NCBI RefSeq assembly: GCF_034424545.1
Contig: NZ_CP139971.1
Location: 186,001-250,000 of the forward strand
Origin: Trinickia caryophylli
GTDB lineage: Bacteria; Pseudomonadota; Gammaproteobacteria; Burkholderiales; Burkholderiaceae
DNA length: 64,000 bases
Reading direction: 5' to 3'
The position numbers and the translations under genes are program-made. Positions within the stretch are counted from its first letter, which is position 1. Every line of letters begins with the position of its first letter. This document shows positions 1 through 8,033 of the stretch, piece after piece. The notes beneath the pieces are model-generated. The model was not told the origin of the DNA. It searched no databases and worked only from the letters and a program-made list of their open reading frames with translations.

Positions 1-1
1 G

Positions 2-1981
2 TATGGCGAGGCGGGCGAACTGCTTGCCATCGAGACGGTAGGGGTGTGGGACAGGCGGGCCGCCGCGAATGCGACGAGCCGGGCCAAGCCGCAGGCTGAG
101 GTGCCGGTCCGCATGACGCGTTTCGAGCGCGACAAGACGGGGCGTTTGCTGGCGCAGCATACCGATACGGAAGTTACCGCGTATGAGTACGATGCGGGCG
201 ACCGGCTGTTGGCGGCCGAGCGTGTGCCGACGGACAAGGGCACGTCGCTCGGGATTGCGGCTCAGGAAGTACGGTTCGAATACGACAAGGCAGGGCGCCT
301 GGTTGCCGAGCACGGCGTGAACGGGACGGTTCGCTATACGCTCGATGAACTGGACAACATTGCCACGCTTGCGTTGCCGCATGGCGAGCCGATCGACATG
401 TTGCGGTATGGCTCGGGCCACGTGCATCAGATTCGGGTGGGCGAGCACGTCGTGAGCGATTTCGAGCGCGATGATTTGCACCGCGAGGTGATGCGTACAC
501 AGGGGCGGCTGACGTTGCGCATGGGGTACGACGTGCTGGGGCGCCGGCAATGGCAGTCTTCGGCGGCGGCTGGAGAAGCGCTCGGGCCTGCGCAGGGGCG
601 GTTCTGGCGCAGCTATCGCTACGATCGGGCGGGCGAACTGGCGGAGCAAACCGACAGCATCCGGGGCACGACGCGGTACCGGTACGACGCCGTGGGGCAA
701 TTGCTGCGGCAGGTGCGGGTGAGCGAGCGGAACGTGGAGGGCAGCGTTGAGGAGTTCGCCTGGGACGCCGCGGGTAATCTGCTGGACGAAGTGCAGCGCA
801 AGAGCCGGGGCGCGGTGGAGGGCAATCGTCTTTTGATGTGGCAAGACCTGCGGTTCGAATACGATGCGTGGGGGAATCTGTCGGTCAAGCGCAAGGGTGC
901 GAATCAGGTCCAGCGGTTCACGTACGATGGGCAGGACCGGTTGATTGCGGTGCGGACGGAAACGCCGCGCGGGGTCACGGAAGCGCGATTCGAGTACGAC
1001 CCGCTTGGACGGCGTACGGCGAAGACGGAGATGGAGCGGGATTGGCATGGGCATACGCATGCGCCGGTGAACAAGCGGTTCGTATGGCAGGGGTTGCGTC
1101 TGGCGCAGGAGGTGCGGGAGACGGGGGCGAGCAGCTACATCTATAGTCCGGAGGCGGACTACCTGCCGATCGCGAGAGTGGATGCGGCGATTGCCGAGGG
1201 GATGGCGGCTGCGGCGATCGAGAAGGCGAAGCGCACGGCGCGTGTGTACCATTTCCAGACGGATCTCGTGGGTGCGCCGCTGGAGGTGACGGACGAAGCG
1301 GGAGAGCTTGCGTGGGCGGGGCGGTACGCGGCGTGGGGGAAGGTCGACCGGGGCGAGGACCGGCTGTATATGCCGAAGATCGAGCAGCCGCTGCGGTATG
1401 CCGGGCAGTATGCCGATGATAGTACCGGGCTGCATTACAACACGTTTCGGTATTACGATCCGGATGTGGGGCGGTTTATCAATCAGGATCCGATTGGGTT
1501 GATGGGCGGGCTGAATCTCTATCGTTATGCACCTAGTCCTCTCAACTGGACCGATCCGCTCGGGTGGATGCCGCTGTCTAACCCCGTATTGCAAGGCCAT
1601 CACATGGTCCCGTGGCAGATGGCGTCTCACTTCGGTATCGCACCATTCAATTCGCAAACGGGTGTCCCAGCGATGTATTGGAACGACGCTCAATGGAGCG
1701 GTGTGGAGCACAGTGCGATGCACGGCTACAACAATCTCGGGGTGGATACAAAACCTCTGGTGAAGCCTAGTCAGCTTGGAAAGACAAATCTTAACTCTCA
1801 GAGTTGGATGGAGAGTCTAGAAAAACACTATTCAAATCCGGATCTCAAGAATATTCGAGGTGATTTGCATATTATTAATGAGGATGGAACAAAGGGGCGC
1901 CTTCTGGCGAAGAACGTCTCTCCGGCCGAAGCTTGGGAGCAAACGAAGAAATGGGGTAATGCAAAAAAGGGTGGATGTTAG
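2..1981 (+). CDS. Rhs-family polymorphic toxin, C-terminal part with GHH-type nuclease tip (5' end outside window)
   Basis: The frame is open from base 2, so the gene begins upstream of the window. The protein is a string of YD repeats (many RYRYDAVGQL- and FEYDPLGRR-type units) followed by the conserved Rhs core end (YYDPDVGRFINQDPIGL, then NLYRYAPSPLNWTDPLGW). After DPLGW, from about 1568, come about 137 residues unlike the core. They carry GHHMVPWQ and later His residues (EHSAMHGYNN), matching the GHH-signature group of HNH/Endo VII nuclease toxins. In this family the core forms a shell and the tip is cleaved and delivered, usually by type VI secretion. Base composition becomes AT-rich within the tip, as expected for a swapped cassette. 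The next gene starts on the base after the stop codon and is the likely immunity gene. Family assignment is firm; the nuclease subtype rests on the motif alone. Confidence 0.93.
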   Translation, partial: YGEAGELLAIETVGVWDRRAAANATSRAKPQAEVPVRMTRFERDKTGRLLAQHTDTEVTAYEYDAGDRLLAAERVPTDKGTSLGIAAQEVRFEYDKAGRLVAEHGVNGTVRYTLDELDNIATLALPHGEPIDMLRYGSGHVHQIRVGEHVVSDFERDDLHREVMRTQGRLTLRMGYDVLGRRQWQSSAAAGEALGPAQGRFWRSYRYDRAGELAEQTDSIRGTTRYRYDAVGQLLRQVRVSERNVEGSVEEFAWDAAGNLLDEVQRKSRGAVEGNRLLMWQDLRFEYDAWGNLSVKRKGANQVQRFTYDGQDRLIAVRTETPRGVTEARFEYDPLGRRTAKTEMERDWHGHTHAPVNKRFVWQGLRLAQEVRETGASSYIYSPEADYLPIARVDAAIAEGMAAAAIEKAKRTARVYHFQTDLVGAPLEVTDEAGELAWAGRYAAWGKVDRGEDRLYMPKIEQPLRYAGQYADDSTGLHYNTFRYYDPDVGRFINQDPIGLMGGLNLYRYAPSPLNWTDPLGWMPLSNPVLQGHHMVPWQMASHFGIAPFNSQTGVPAMYWNDAQWSGVEHSAMHGYNNLGVDTKPLVKPSQLGKTNLNSQSWMESLEKHYSNPDLKNIRGDLHIINEDGTKGRLLAKNVSPAEAWEQTKKWGNAKKGGC

Positions 1982-2980
1982 ATGAGTCAACAAGTATTCG
2001 AGGTGCTGCGGAACACGCTTCCATTGATCGACGCGAATCTGTCGATCGATGGTCAACATGGGCTGGAACTCATTCCGGTTTTTAGGTCAGTTTTAGGTAA
2101 TCAACACGGCGGCCGTACGGTCGTTGTGGCTGAGCGCGTCTCGGATTTAAGTGAGAGTAGCGTTAATAATTACCGACTCGAACGTTCTAGTCACGAAAAA
2201 TTTAACTTAAGCCTTAGTGGGACAGAAAAGGTCGTGATCGATCATCTGAAGGTCGACTTGGGTTTTCTTCGAGGAGGGGCTGCAGATTTTGAGTTGAACG
2301 TTATTTCGTTTATTAATGTTCCACTGATCGGGGAAGGTCGGGGTCTCACGGCCGAGCAAAAGGCTCTCGTTAGACAATCGAATTTGATGATTGTTTATTT
2401 GATTTTTTGCGAGAATAGAGGTACTTGTCTGCTTCCGGCGAAAAATGCGTATATATGCGAAAGCTATAATCATTTCGGATTTGTGTTGGCTGATGAGGGA
2501 TTATTTAATGGGTTTATAATTGAGAGGCTGGGTGCGGGGCAGCATAATTTAGTGGATGTCTTTACATCCACGGAGATTGCGAACGAAATGTTCAATGATG
2601 GTTTGATGGCCCTTTGTTGGGGTATTACACCGTGGGTTTATATGATAACTTCTCATGAGGGGGGCTTGCCACTTTTTTTCCCGATGGAGGTTAGCCCAAT
2701 ATGTAGTGGTGACTATATATTTTCCGGGGTTGTTGGTGAGGTGTCGGTGATACCAGGGACGGCATTGATTAATTGGGATACGGAAAATATAGGGTGCTGG
2801 CCGCGGCTGCAACTCGTTGGAGAGGGGAATGCCATTCAGCTCGATCTGTATGTGGTAAGAACAGTTGATGAGAATAGTGGTGATTTCGTCCCTGTTCCGT
2901 TTTTTAACTTCAGGAGAAAATTTAAATCGATCGATGAATCGAAGCCAATTTTGAGCTGCGATATTTTTGATGGAAATTGA
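1982..2980 (+). CDS. Probable immunity protein to the adjacent Rhs nuclease tip
   Basis: The ATG directly follows the TAG of the Rhs gene, so the two are translationally coupled. The product is 332 residues, predicted soluble, with no signal peptide or membrane segment. I do not recognise the family. Position, AT-rich composition and the lack of any other partner fit an immunity protein that neutralises the GHH nuclease in the cytosol. It is long for an immunity protein (most are 100-200 residues), so it may contain two domains or have another role. The many acidic residues fit binding to a basic nuclease. Function is inferred from context only. Confidence 0.6.
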   Translation: MSQQVFEVLRNTLPLIDANLSIDGQHGLELIPVFRSVLGNQHGGRTVVVAERVSDLSESSVNNYRLERSSHEKFNLSLSGTEKVVIDHLKVDLGFLRGGAADFELNVISFINVPLIGEGRGLTAEQKALVRQSNLMIVYLIFCENRGTCLLPAKNAYICESYNHFGFVLADEGLFNGFIIERLGAGQHNLVDVFTSTEIANEMFNDGLMALCWGITPWVYMITSHEGGLPLFFPMEVSPICSGDYIFSGVVGEVSVIPGTALINWDTENIGCWPRLQLVGEGNAIQLDLYVVRTVDENSGDFVPVPFFNFRRKFKSIDESKPILSCDIFDGN

Positions 2981-3064
2981 TGCCAGTCACGATGGCTTAT
3001 CTTGGTGTAGTGTGTTGACCGTATCCATGTGCCCTTGCTATCCGCCGTCAGTCAACAGGATAGA

Positions 3065-3207
3065 TGAGGTTTCCTTGCAACAGGTGTCGTACTGTGACGT
3101 GGATGCGGGCGATTAACAGAATTCGATTGCATTGCCGATGAGGGCAACCCGTACGAATACGTGTTGTGTCCGACTACGTGGATTGATCCATCAGGCTGAG
3201 CTTGTGG
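3065..3207 (+). pseudogene. Decayed fragment of an Rhs core end
   Basis: Translated across a frameshift near 3110, this stretch reads VSLQQVSYCDVDAG, then GRLTEFDCIADEGNPYEYV and LCPTTWIDPSG. It lines up with the Rhs core-end pattern GLHYNTFRYYDPDVGRF..QDPIGL..G.NLY.Y.P.P..WIDPLG, which is intact at about 1430-1567 upstream. Stop codons interrupt both frames. It is therefore the tail of an older, displaced Rhs cassette. The roughly 310 bases after it, up to 3518, hold no open frame and are presumably its degraded toxin tip. Confidence 0.7.
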
Positions 3208-3574
3208 GACCACGAAGTATAGACATACTGGAAAAACGAAGCACGCACAAATGCGTATTTCTAATCGACCAATAACCTACAAGGAATGGCTAATGGTCAG
3301 GGGCCGTACATGCAGGCCGAGGTGTTGAGGAATGTGCGCCGCGGCGTTAAGAATATGTCAATAGAATAGCGTCGAGAAAATATCCATCAACGAATGGGCG
3401 GTGCTGGTGTGCGCAATTCCGGTAATCTCACAGCGTTGATACCTTGGCGGTATGAGATAGTTGCTCTATTTTGAAATGTAGGTGAAATTTTGCTTGATAT
3501 CATGAAAGGTGTTGATTGATGGTGGATAATATTGAATATATTGAGGAATTTTTCGCTCGCCGAAGTATTTTGAT

Positions 3575-3946
3575 ATGACTTCGGACATGATTCAGTGTGC
3601 GAAAAGGCGTTTGTGTGACGATCTCTATGATGCTGAGTTGGTTTATTGTCAAAAGACTCTCGACGCAGCGGGCCTAAGCTTGGGTGATGTGGAGATTGTT
3701 ATTGATGACGATTCGGATCGACTTCTGAGATTTGGTGAGGCTCTGGTAAGAGCGGAAAAGGCGATTGATGTCGGTCAAGATTTTGATGTGCTGGAGGAGC
3801 CGAGTAATGAAGCGTATGTGAGACATAGTCTAATGTTTCTTTTAACGTGCTCCATCGCCTATATTTTGCTACGTGATGATAGGGCTGGTTTTGTTAGATA
3901 TTTGGAAAAATGCGACAACCGAAAGCGGATAAATATCAAAGGGTAG
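3575..3946 (+). CDS. Orphan small protein, possible immunity gene of a lost Rhs cassette
   Basis: A 123-residue, AT-rich reading frame I cannot assign to a family. It is acidic (VIDDDSDRLLRF, EEPSNEA) with one hydrophobic stretch (MFLLTCSIAYILL) near residues 90-102. A 19-codon frame begins at ATG 3519 (MVDNIEYIEEFFARRS) and its TGA overlaps this ATG. The two may be one gene split by a frameshift, or a coupled leader peptide. It lies about 370 bases after a degraded Rhs core end, which is where the immunity gene of that old cassette would be. Orphan immunity genes often persist at Rhs loci. Coding status is likely; function is inferred. Confidence 0.45.
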   Translation: MTSDMIQCAKRRLCDDLYDAELVYCQKTLDAAGLSLGDVEIVIDDDSDRLLRFGEALVRAEKAIDVGQDFDVLEEPSNEAYVRHSLMFLLTCSIAYILLRDDRAGFVRYLEKCDNRKRINIKG

Positions 3947-4165
3947 TTGGGGCGATATTCGATAGCATCTGATTGAACCTCGAGGCTGCCAATAGGTGCT
4001 AATCCAACGTCCTTGCTGATGCACGGACGGCGCTAACGCGGCCTTTCGTGCATTCAAGCGGCGATGCTGAACTTACCATATTCGACACAATACCGACGCG
4101 CACACCGGGGCGACCTAGGTACCGTCGATCCACCGTCCGAGGCGCAGCCAGACGCAAGAATGCAA

Positions 4166-4255
4166 GGCCGAGCGCGCGCCGGCCGACAAGGGCACGGTGC
4201 TCGGGATCGCCGCTCAGCAAGCGCGCTCGGCTACGACAAGGCGGGGCGTCTGACA
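4166..4255 (+). pseudogene. Decayed fragment of Rhs YD-repeat core
   Basis: About 90 bases here are close to bases 214-303 of the intact Rhs gene. Both encode AERxPxDKGTxLGIAAQ followed by YDKAGRL. A base loss after the AQQARS codons shifts the frame. It is a second Rhs core scrap downstream of the intact gene and marks another past recombination event at this locus. Confidence 0.75.
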
Positions 4256-4402
4256 TTGCGCTTGTCACCTTCCGGCATAAAGGAGCCGGGTATTTCCGGC
4301 ATATAGGCGCCAGCAGAAGTGGGCAGAATCGAGCATCTTTATGGTTCAAGAATGTGCCGTTTATCCAGCGTTTGCAAGGTTCAAGTGATGCTCCGGCAGG
4401 TG

Positions 4403-4516
4403 CCTTGGGCTGCGGTATGAGTGTCCGTCGAGCACGAGGCAGTAGGCGTTGTGGCGCAAGCGGTCGAGCGTAGCGGAGGCCAGCAAGCGATTGGCCGGGA
4501 ACGCCTGGTCCCATTC
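4403..4516 (-). pseudogene. Fragment of IS21-family istB (transposase helper ATPase), 3' part
   Basis: On the minus strand this reads EWDQAFPANRLLASATLDR, then LRHNAYCLVLDGHSYRSPR. That is the conserved C-terminal block of IstB, the AAA+ helper of IS21 elements. No istA, no N-terminal istB with Walker motifs and no terminal repeats are visible, so only a scrap of an insertion sequence remains. It sits between an Rhs fragment and a broken immunity-like gene. Confidence 0.7.
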
Positions 4517-4527
4517 TTGATGGATAT

Positions 4528-4874
4528 CGTGATGAAGGTGGCAAAAATTAGAGTTGATACGGATTTCGAGGGTGATGGTCTTTATGGTGTTGCATTGTGG
4601 GTTGGTCAAGATCTGCCTCGGTATGTATCCATATCCCGGGATAGCGTAGAGGGGTTGGGCTTAATCTATTTTGAGGTGCAAGATAAAGATCTGTGGAATT
4701 AAAGTCGCAGCGTCGATGTATTCGATTGACGAGCATGGTTTGGTTATTAAGTTTCCTGAAGAAGTGTCTGAGAGATTTCATTGAGATGGTGGCCGGGAGG
4801 TTGTCATAGAAAACGGGGGAGACGACTGCTTTTCTATCCGCGAAACTCTTGGAGAGATATTTTTGTTGAGCTAA
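4528..4874 (+). pseudogene. Frameshifted immunity-like gene (Imm10-like pattern)
   Basis: Starting at ATG 4528 the frame reads VAKIRVDTDFEGDGLYGVAL and continues to YFEVQDKDLWN before stopping at 4702. The next frame continues with KVAASMYSIDEHGLVIKFPE, hits TGA at about 4783, then reads DGGREVVIENGG to TAA at 4872. Joined, this would be about 115 residues. The pattern of a YFEVQD strand followed by a GLVIKF strand resembles small Rhs/CDI immunity proteins of the Imm10 type; I hold the family loosely. It is AT-rich and lies just after Rhs and IS scraps, so it is probably the dead immunity gene of a former cassette. Confidence 0.45.
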
Positions 4875-5253
4875 CGCTACGACTGATGCGGGTGAGATGA
4901 CTGATCGCAAGTTGAAGAAATTAATTGTATTAAATCACGTCTCAGAAGCTCCGCATAAGCGTGCGAGGAGCTGAGCATCTCTCCTAAGGAGACTGTCGTA
5001 TATTAAAGGCTGGGTCGTACGCTGACGCGCGGGGCGCTACGACCGTTGAACGCGCTACGATCCCCGGACGGGGGAGAGCCATTCAGATACAGCGGAACGT
5101 GGAGGGCGGTCGTTCTTTTTTGCCGGACGCGAGAGCAGAGCGCGAGGTTGAAATGAGATCGCGGCTCGAGACAAAACAGGGACAAAACAATCGCACCCCA
5201 AGCAGTGTATCATGTCAATACAAACGTCAATACAAGAGAGCGACGGGTGATCT
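4875..5253. other. Non-coding stretch between the Rhs graveyard and brnTA
   Basis: No credible gene is visible. Two pairs of direct repeats lie near its right end: GACAAAACA at about 5170 and 5181, and GTCAATACAA at 5214 and 5226. A loose inverted repeat (GGTCGTA / TACGACC) lies at about 5014-5045. GC content returns to the chromosomal level in this stretch. Confidence 0.4.
5214..5235. promoter_or_regulatory. Tandem 10-bp direct repeat before brnT, possible BrnA operator
   Basis: GTCAATACAA occurs twice, at 5214-5223 and 5226-5235, offset by 12 bases and ending 18 bases before the brnT GTG. BrnA antitoxins are DNA-binding proteins that repress their own promoter, so a repeat at this place is a reasonable operator candidate. 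This is not proven from sequence. Confidence 0.35.
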
Positions 5254-5532
5254 GTGTACTTTGAATGGGACGAAGAGAAGAATCGCGCCAACATCCGTAA
5301 GCACGGAATCGACTTTAACGATGCAATCGACGTGTTCAACCATCCAGTGCTCACGGCACTGGACAGCCGGGAGGACTACGGAGAGGAGCGCTGGATCGCA
5401 CTGGGTTGGATGAGAGTGACGATGGCCGTGGTGATCTATGTGGAGCGTAGCGGGCCGGCGATTCGGGTGATCTCCGCTCGCCGCGCGACCAAACATGAGG
5501 CGAAACGATATGAGCAAAGCGTCAAAGACTGA
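5254..5532 (+). CDS. brnT: BrnT-family toxin (RelE-fold ribonuclease)
   Basis: 92 residues with the BrnT layout: FEWDEEKNRANIRKHGIDF at the N-terminus, then an ALDSREDYGEERW segment, and IRVISARRATKHEAKRYEQ near the end. These are the conserved His/Arg/Glu elements of the family, which cleaves RNA and halts growth when free of its antitoxin. Translation starts at GTG. The 3' end overlaps brnA, the usual toxin-first order for this system. It sits at the edge of the Rhs island and may help stabilise it. Confidence 0.9.
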   Translation: MYFEWDEEKNRANIRKHGIDFNDAIDVFNHPVLTALDSREDYGEERWIALGWMRVTMAVVIYVERSGPAIRVISARRATKHEAKRYEQSVKD

Positions 5533-5767
5533 CTGGAAACGTCTCGAAAAGCTCAAGGATGACCAGATCGACACGAGCGACATCCCTGAATTGGACGACG
5601 AGTTCTTCGCACGCGCGGAACTGCACGTGCCCCCGAAGCAGGCGGTGACGATGCGGCTGGACGTGGACGTCCTGAACTGGTTCAAAGAGCAGGGCCAGGG
5701 ATACCAGACGCGCATCAACAAGCTGCTGCGCGCCTACATGCTTGCGCATCAGCGCCGGCATTCGTAA
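5510..5767 (+). CDS. brnA: BrnA-family antitoxin
   Basis: 85 residues from ATG 5510, overlapping the end of brnT by 23 bases; an in-frame ATG at 5495 is also possible. The N-terminal part (DTSDIPELDDEFF) is the toxin-binding segment. The C-terminal part (VTMRLDVDVLNWFKEQG, then YQTRINKLLRAYM) is the ribbon-helix-helix-like DNA-binding region of BrnA. It neutralises BrnT and represses the operon. The pair is complete and apparently intact. Confidence 0.9.
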   Translation: MSKASKTDWKRLEKLKDDQIDTSDIPELDDEFFARAELHVPPKQAVTMRLDVDVLNWFKEQGQGYQTRINKLLRAYMLAHQRRHS

Positions 5768-5781
5768 TCGCCCCGACTCGA

Positions 5782-6663
5782 TCATCCCCGCGCCGCAGCC
5801 ACAACCTGCGACGCCAATGCATGATGTTGCCCACGCCGCGAGCGGATCGCATGGATTTCCTCCACCACGCCTTCCGCGCGCCCGAGCCAGCGCAGGCCCC
5901 GTAGCAGCGAAACATGCTCGGCCCCCAGTTCGGCAAGCGGAAACACGCCGAGCCCGCGGGCGGCGAACACGGCCATTAACGCGCTGTCCTCGAATTCCCC
6001 GGCAACGCGCGGCCGGACCCTCGCCACTTCGAACCACCTGTCGATCCGCGCCCGCAGCGCACCGTGCGCAGTGGGCAACAGCACGGGCACTTCGGCAAGG
6101 CAGTCCGGAAAACGCATGCGCGCGAGCTTCGTGACCAGTGCCGCTGGCCCGTACCAGTCCACCGGCGAGCCGACGAGCCGCTCGCTGATTACGCGCAAGT
6201 CCGCATCATGAGGCGCGGGCCGGCAGGCGAGCACCAGGTCGAGCCGGTGCAGCGCGAGTTCCGACAACAACTCGCCGTGTTCGCCTTCGTGGCAGAGCAG
6301 CCGCAGCGAGGGCGTATCGAGCACCGGTGCAAGCAGCGCGTGGGCAGCCAGTTTCGAAATACCGTCCGAGAGCCCAATCGCAAGGCGCGTCGCGTGTTCG
6401 CCTTCGGCGTTGCGTACTTCCTCGAGCAAAGCTTCGCCGAGATGAAAGATCTGCTCGGCGTGACTGAACGCGGTTTCGCCCGCTTCCGTCATCGCCACGC
6501 CACGGCCGGCCGGTTTCAGCAACTGGCGCCCGATGGTCCGCTCCAGTTCGCGCACTTGCGCGCTGATGGTCTGAACCGCCATGTCCAGCCGGTCCGCGGC
6601 GCGCGCAAAGCCGCCTTCCTTCACGACCATCCAGAAATAGTAGAGGTGGCGATAGTTGAGCAT
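5782..6663 (-). CDS. nhaR: LysR-family regulator, NhaR-like
   Basis: About 293 residues from ATG 6663, chosen because AGGAC lies just upstream and NhaR proteins begin MLNYRHLYYFW. The N-terminal winged helix reads GGFARAADRLDMAVQTISAQ. The rest is a LysR effector domain. NhaR activates the Na+/H+ antiporter gene nhaA in enterobacteria; no nhaA is adjacent here. The gene is divergent from terC with a 128-base gap carrying an inverted repeat, so it may control terC or itself. An upstream in-frame ATG at 6696 is less likely. Confidence 0.85.
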   Translation of the reverse strand: MLNYRHLYYFWMVVKEGGFARAADRLDMAVQTISAQVRELERTIGRQLLKPAGRGVAMTEAGETAFSHAEQIFHLGEALLEEVRNAEGEHATRLAIGLSDGISKLAAHALLAPVLDTPSLRLLCHEGEHGELLSELALHRLDLVLACRPAPHDADLRVISERLVGSPVDWYGPAALVTKLARMRFPDCLAEVPVLLPTAHGALRARIDRWFEVARVRPRVAGEFEDSALMAVFAARGLGVFPLAELGAEHVSLLRGLRWLGRAEGVVEEIHAIRSRRGQHHALASQVVAAARG

Positions 6664-6678
6664 GCCGTTCGTCCTGAC

Positions 6679-6725
6679 TTCGGAAAAACCGATCAATCGC
6701 TTCGATTATCACTGATTTTTCCGAA
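6679..6725. repeat. Inverted repeat between nhaR-like gene and terC
   Basis: TTCGGAAAAA at 6679-6688 and its exact complement TTTTTCCGAA at 6716-6725 are separated by 27 bases. The spacer contains a smaller AATCG / CGATT pair. The repeat lies just upstream of the nhaR-like start and before terC, where a LysR regulator would bind. Its role as an operator is inferred. Confidence 0.4.
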
Positions 6726-6791
6726 TCGCAGATTCAGCGAACATGACCGAATCAATCGGACATCGCCGGGCTGACGCCAGCCCCCCCAATC

Positions 6792-7553
6792 ATGGACTAT
6801 CTGCTCGCTCTCGCTACCGATCCCGCTGCCTGGGCCGCCCTCGTTACGCTCGTTGTCATGGAGATCGTGCTTGGAATCGATAATCTGATGTTCATCGCGA
6901 TCTTGAGCAAGAAACTGCCCGAGGCGCAGCGCGCGCGTACGCAACGCATCGGTATTCTGCTGGCGCTCGTGCTGCGCCTTGGCTTGCTTGGCACGATCGC
7001 ATGGATCACGCAACTCACACAGCCCGTCTTCTCTCTCTTCGGTCAGAACTTTTCGTGGCGCGATCTGATTCTGATCGGCGGCGGCCTGTTCCTCGTCTGG
7101 AAGGCGACGCGCGAGATCCATCACCATGTCTCGCCGGAAGGCGCAACGTCCGGAGCGGCGGGCACGGCCGCACAGCTGACGGCGTGGGCGGCGATTGGCC
7201 AGATATTGATGCTCGACCTCGTGTTCTCGGTCGACAGCATCATCACCGCGGTCGGTATGACTGAGCACATGCCCATCATGGTGATCGCCGTGATTGCCGC
7301 CGTGACGGCGATGCTGTTCGCCGCCAAGCCGCTCACGCGCTTCATCGACGGCAACCCCACCATCGTCATGCTCGCGCTCAGTTTCCTGCTGGTCATCGGC
7401 ATGACGTTGATCGCGGATGGCTTCGGCACGCATGTGCCCAAGGGCTACATCTATGCGGCGATGGCATTCTCCGCGTTCGTCGAAGGCATGAACATGCTGG
7501 CGCGTCGAGCCTGGTCGAAGCACGGCAGTCGGTCTGAAAGACAAAGTTCGTAA
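6792..7553 (+). CDS. TerC-family integral membrane protein
   Basis: 253 residues, almost entirely hydrophobic, with about seven membrane segments. It shows the two diagnostic TerC motifs: [15 protein letters not shown] near residue 23 and [15 protein letters not shown] near residue 139. The acidic residues in these motifs probably bind metal. Relatives include E. coli Alx and tellurite-resistance TerC; bacterial members are linked to manganese export. There is no CBS tail. No clear Shine-Dalgarno is seen, and a GGGCT / AGCCC hairpin lies just before the ATG. I looked for the yybP-ykoY manganese riboswitch common before such genes and did not find it; the gap is too short. Confidence 0.88.
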   Translation: MDYLLALATDPAAWAALVTLVVMEIVLGIDNLMFIAILSKKLPEAQRARTQRIGILLALVLRLGLLGTIAWITQLTQPVFSLFGQNFSWRDLILIGGGLFLVWKATREIHHHVSPEGATSGAAGTAAQLTAWAAIGQILMLDLVFSVDSIITAVGMTEHMPIMVIAVIAAVTAMLFAAKPLTRFIDGNPTIVMLALSFLLVIGMTLIADGFGTHVPKGYIYAAMAFSAFVEGMNMLARRAWSKHGSRSERQSS

Positions 7554-7649
7554 AAACCGAACCAAGCCTTCGTGAATTGCAGGTTTTTCAGGTTGCGGCG
7601 GCCCGGTAGTCTGACTGCACGATCCACGGTATTGATAGGAGGCAGCGAA

Positions 7650-7949
7650 ATGAAGTGTCCCGTTTGCAAGACGTCCGATCTGTTGATGGCCGAGCGCCGT
7701 TCGATCGAAATCGACTATTGCCCGACGTGCCGCGGCATTTGGCTCGATCGCGGCGAGCTGGACAAGCTGATAGCACTCGAGGACGATGCGCCGGACGCAT
7801 CCGTGGCGCGGCACTCCCGCGACGACGATTACCGCCGTCGCGACGAACGCCGCTATGACCACGGGCGCAAGCACGACGACGACTATCGTTCAGGGAACTA
7901 CGGGCACCGCAGGAAGCGTTCGCTGTTCGATATGTTCGACTTCGATTGA
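7650..7949 (+). CDS. Zinc-ribbon protein (zf-TFIIB domain)
   Basis: 99 residues from ATG 7650, set by an AGGAGG 9 bases upstream. The N-terminus holds CPVCKTSDL and YCPTCRGIWLDRGELDKL, a four-cysteine zinc ribbon of the zf-TFIIB type. The rest is a highly charged Asp/Arg/His tail ending RKRSLFDMFDFD. The biochemical role of these small bacterial proteins is not established. It may share a transcript with terC, 96 bases upstream. Confidence 0.85.
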   Translation: MKCPVCKTSDLLMAERRSIEIDYCPTCRGIWLDRGELDKLIALEDDAPDASVARHSRDDDYRRRDERRYDHGRKHDDDYRSGNYGHRRKRSLFDMFDFD

Positions 7950-7955
7950 CGGTGC

Positions 7956-7979
7956 AAAAGGCCCGTCATCAAGCGGGCC
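7956..7979 (-). terminator. Intrinsic terminator of the nitrate operon
   Basis: On the minus strand GGCCCG, an 8-base loop and CGGGCC are followed by TTTTGC. It lies about 55 bases after the nasS stop and between convergent genes, so it should end the nirBD-nasATS transcript. The hairpin could also act on the zinc-ribbon gene coming the other way, though without a T-tract on that side. Confidence 0.7.
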
Positions 7980-8033
7980 GACGATGTATCGGGAAGGCGC
8001 GGGCCGAAACGGCGGCAGCGAGGCGGCAACTGC

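Noticed and set aside
6697..6791. yybP-ykoY manganese riboswitch before terC
   Set aside because: The 95-base gap is too short and lacks the conserved internal-loop sequences; only a small GGGCT/AGCCC hairpin is present.
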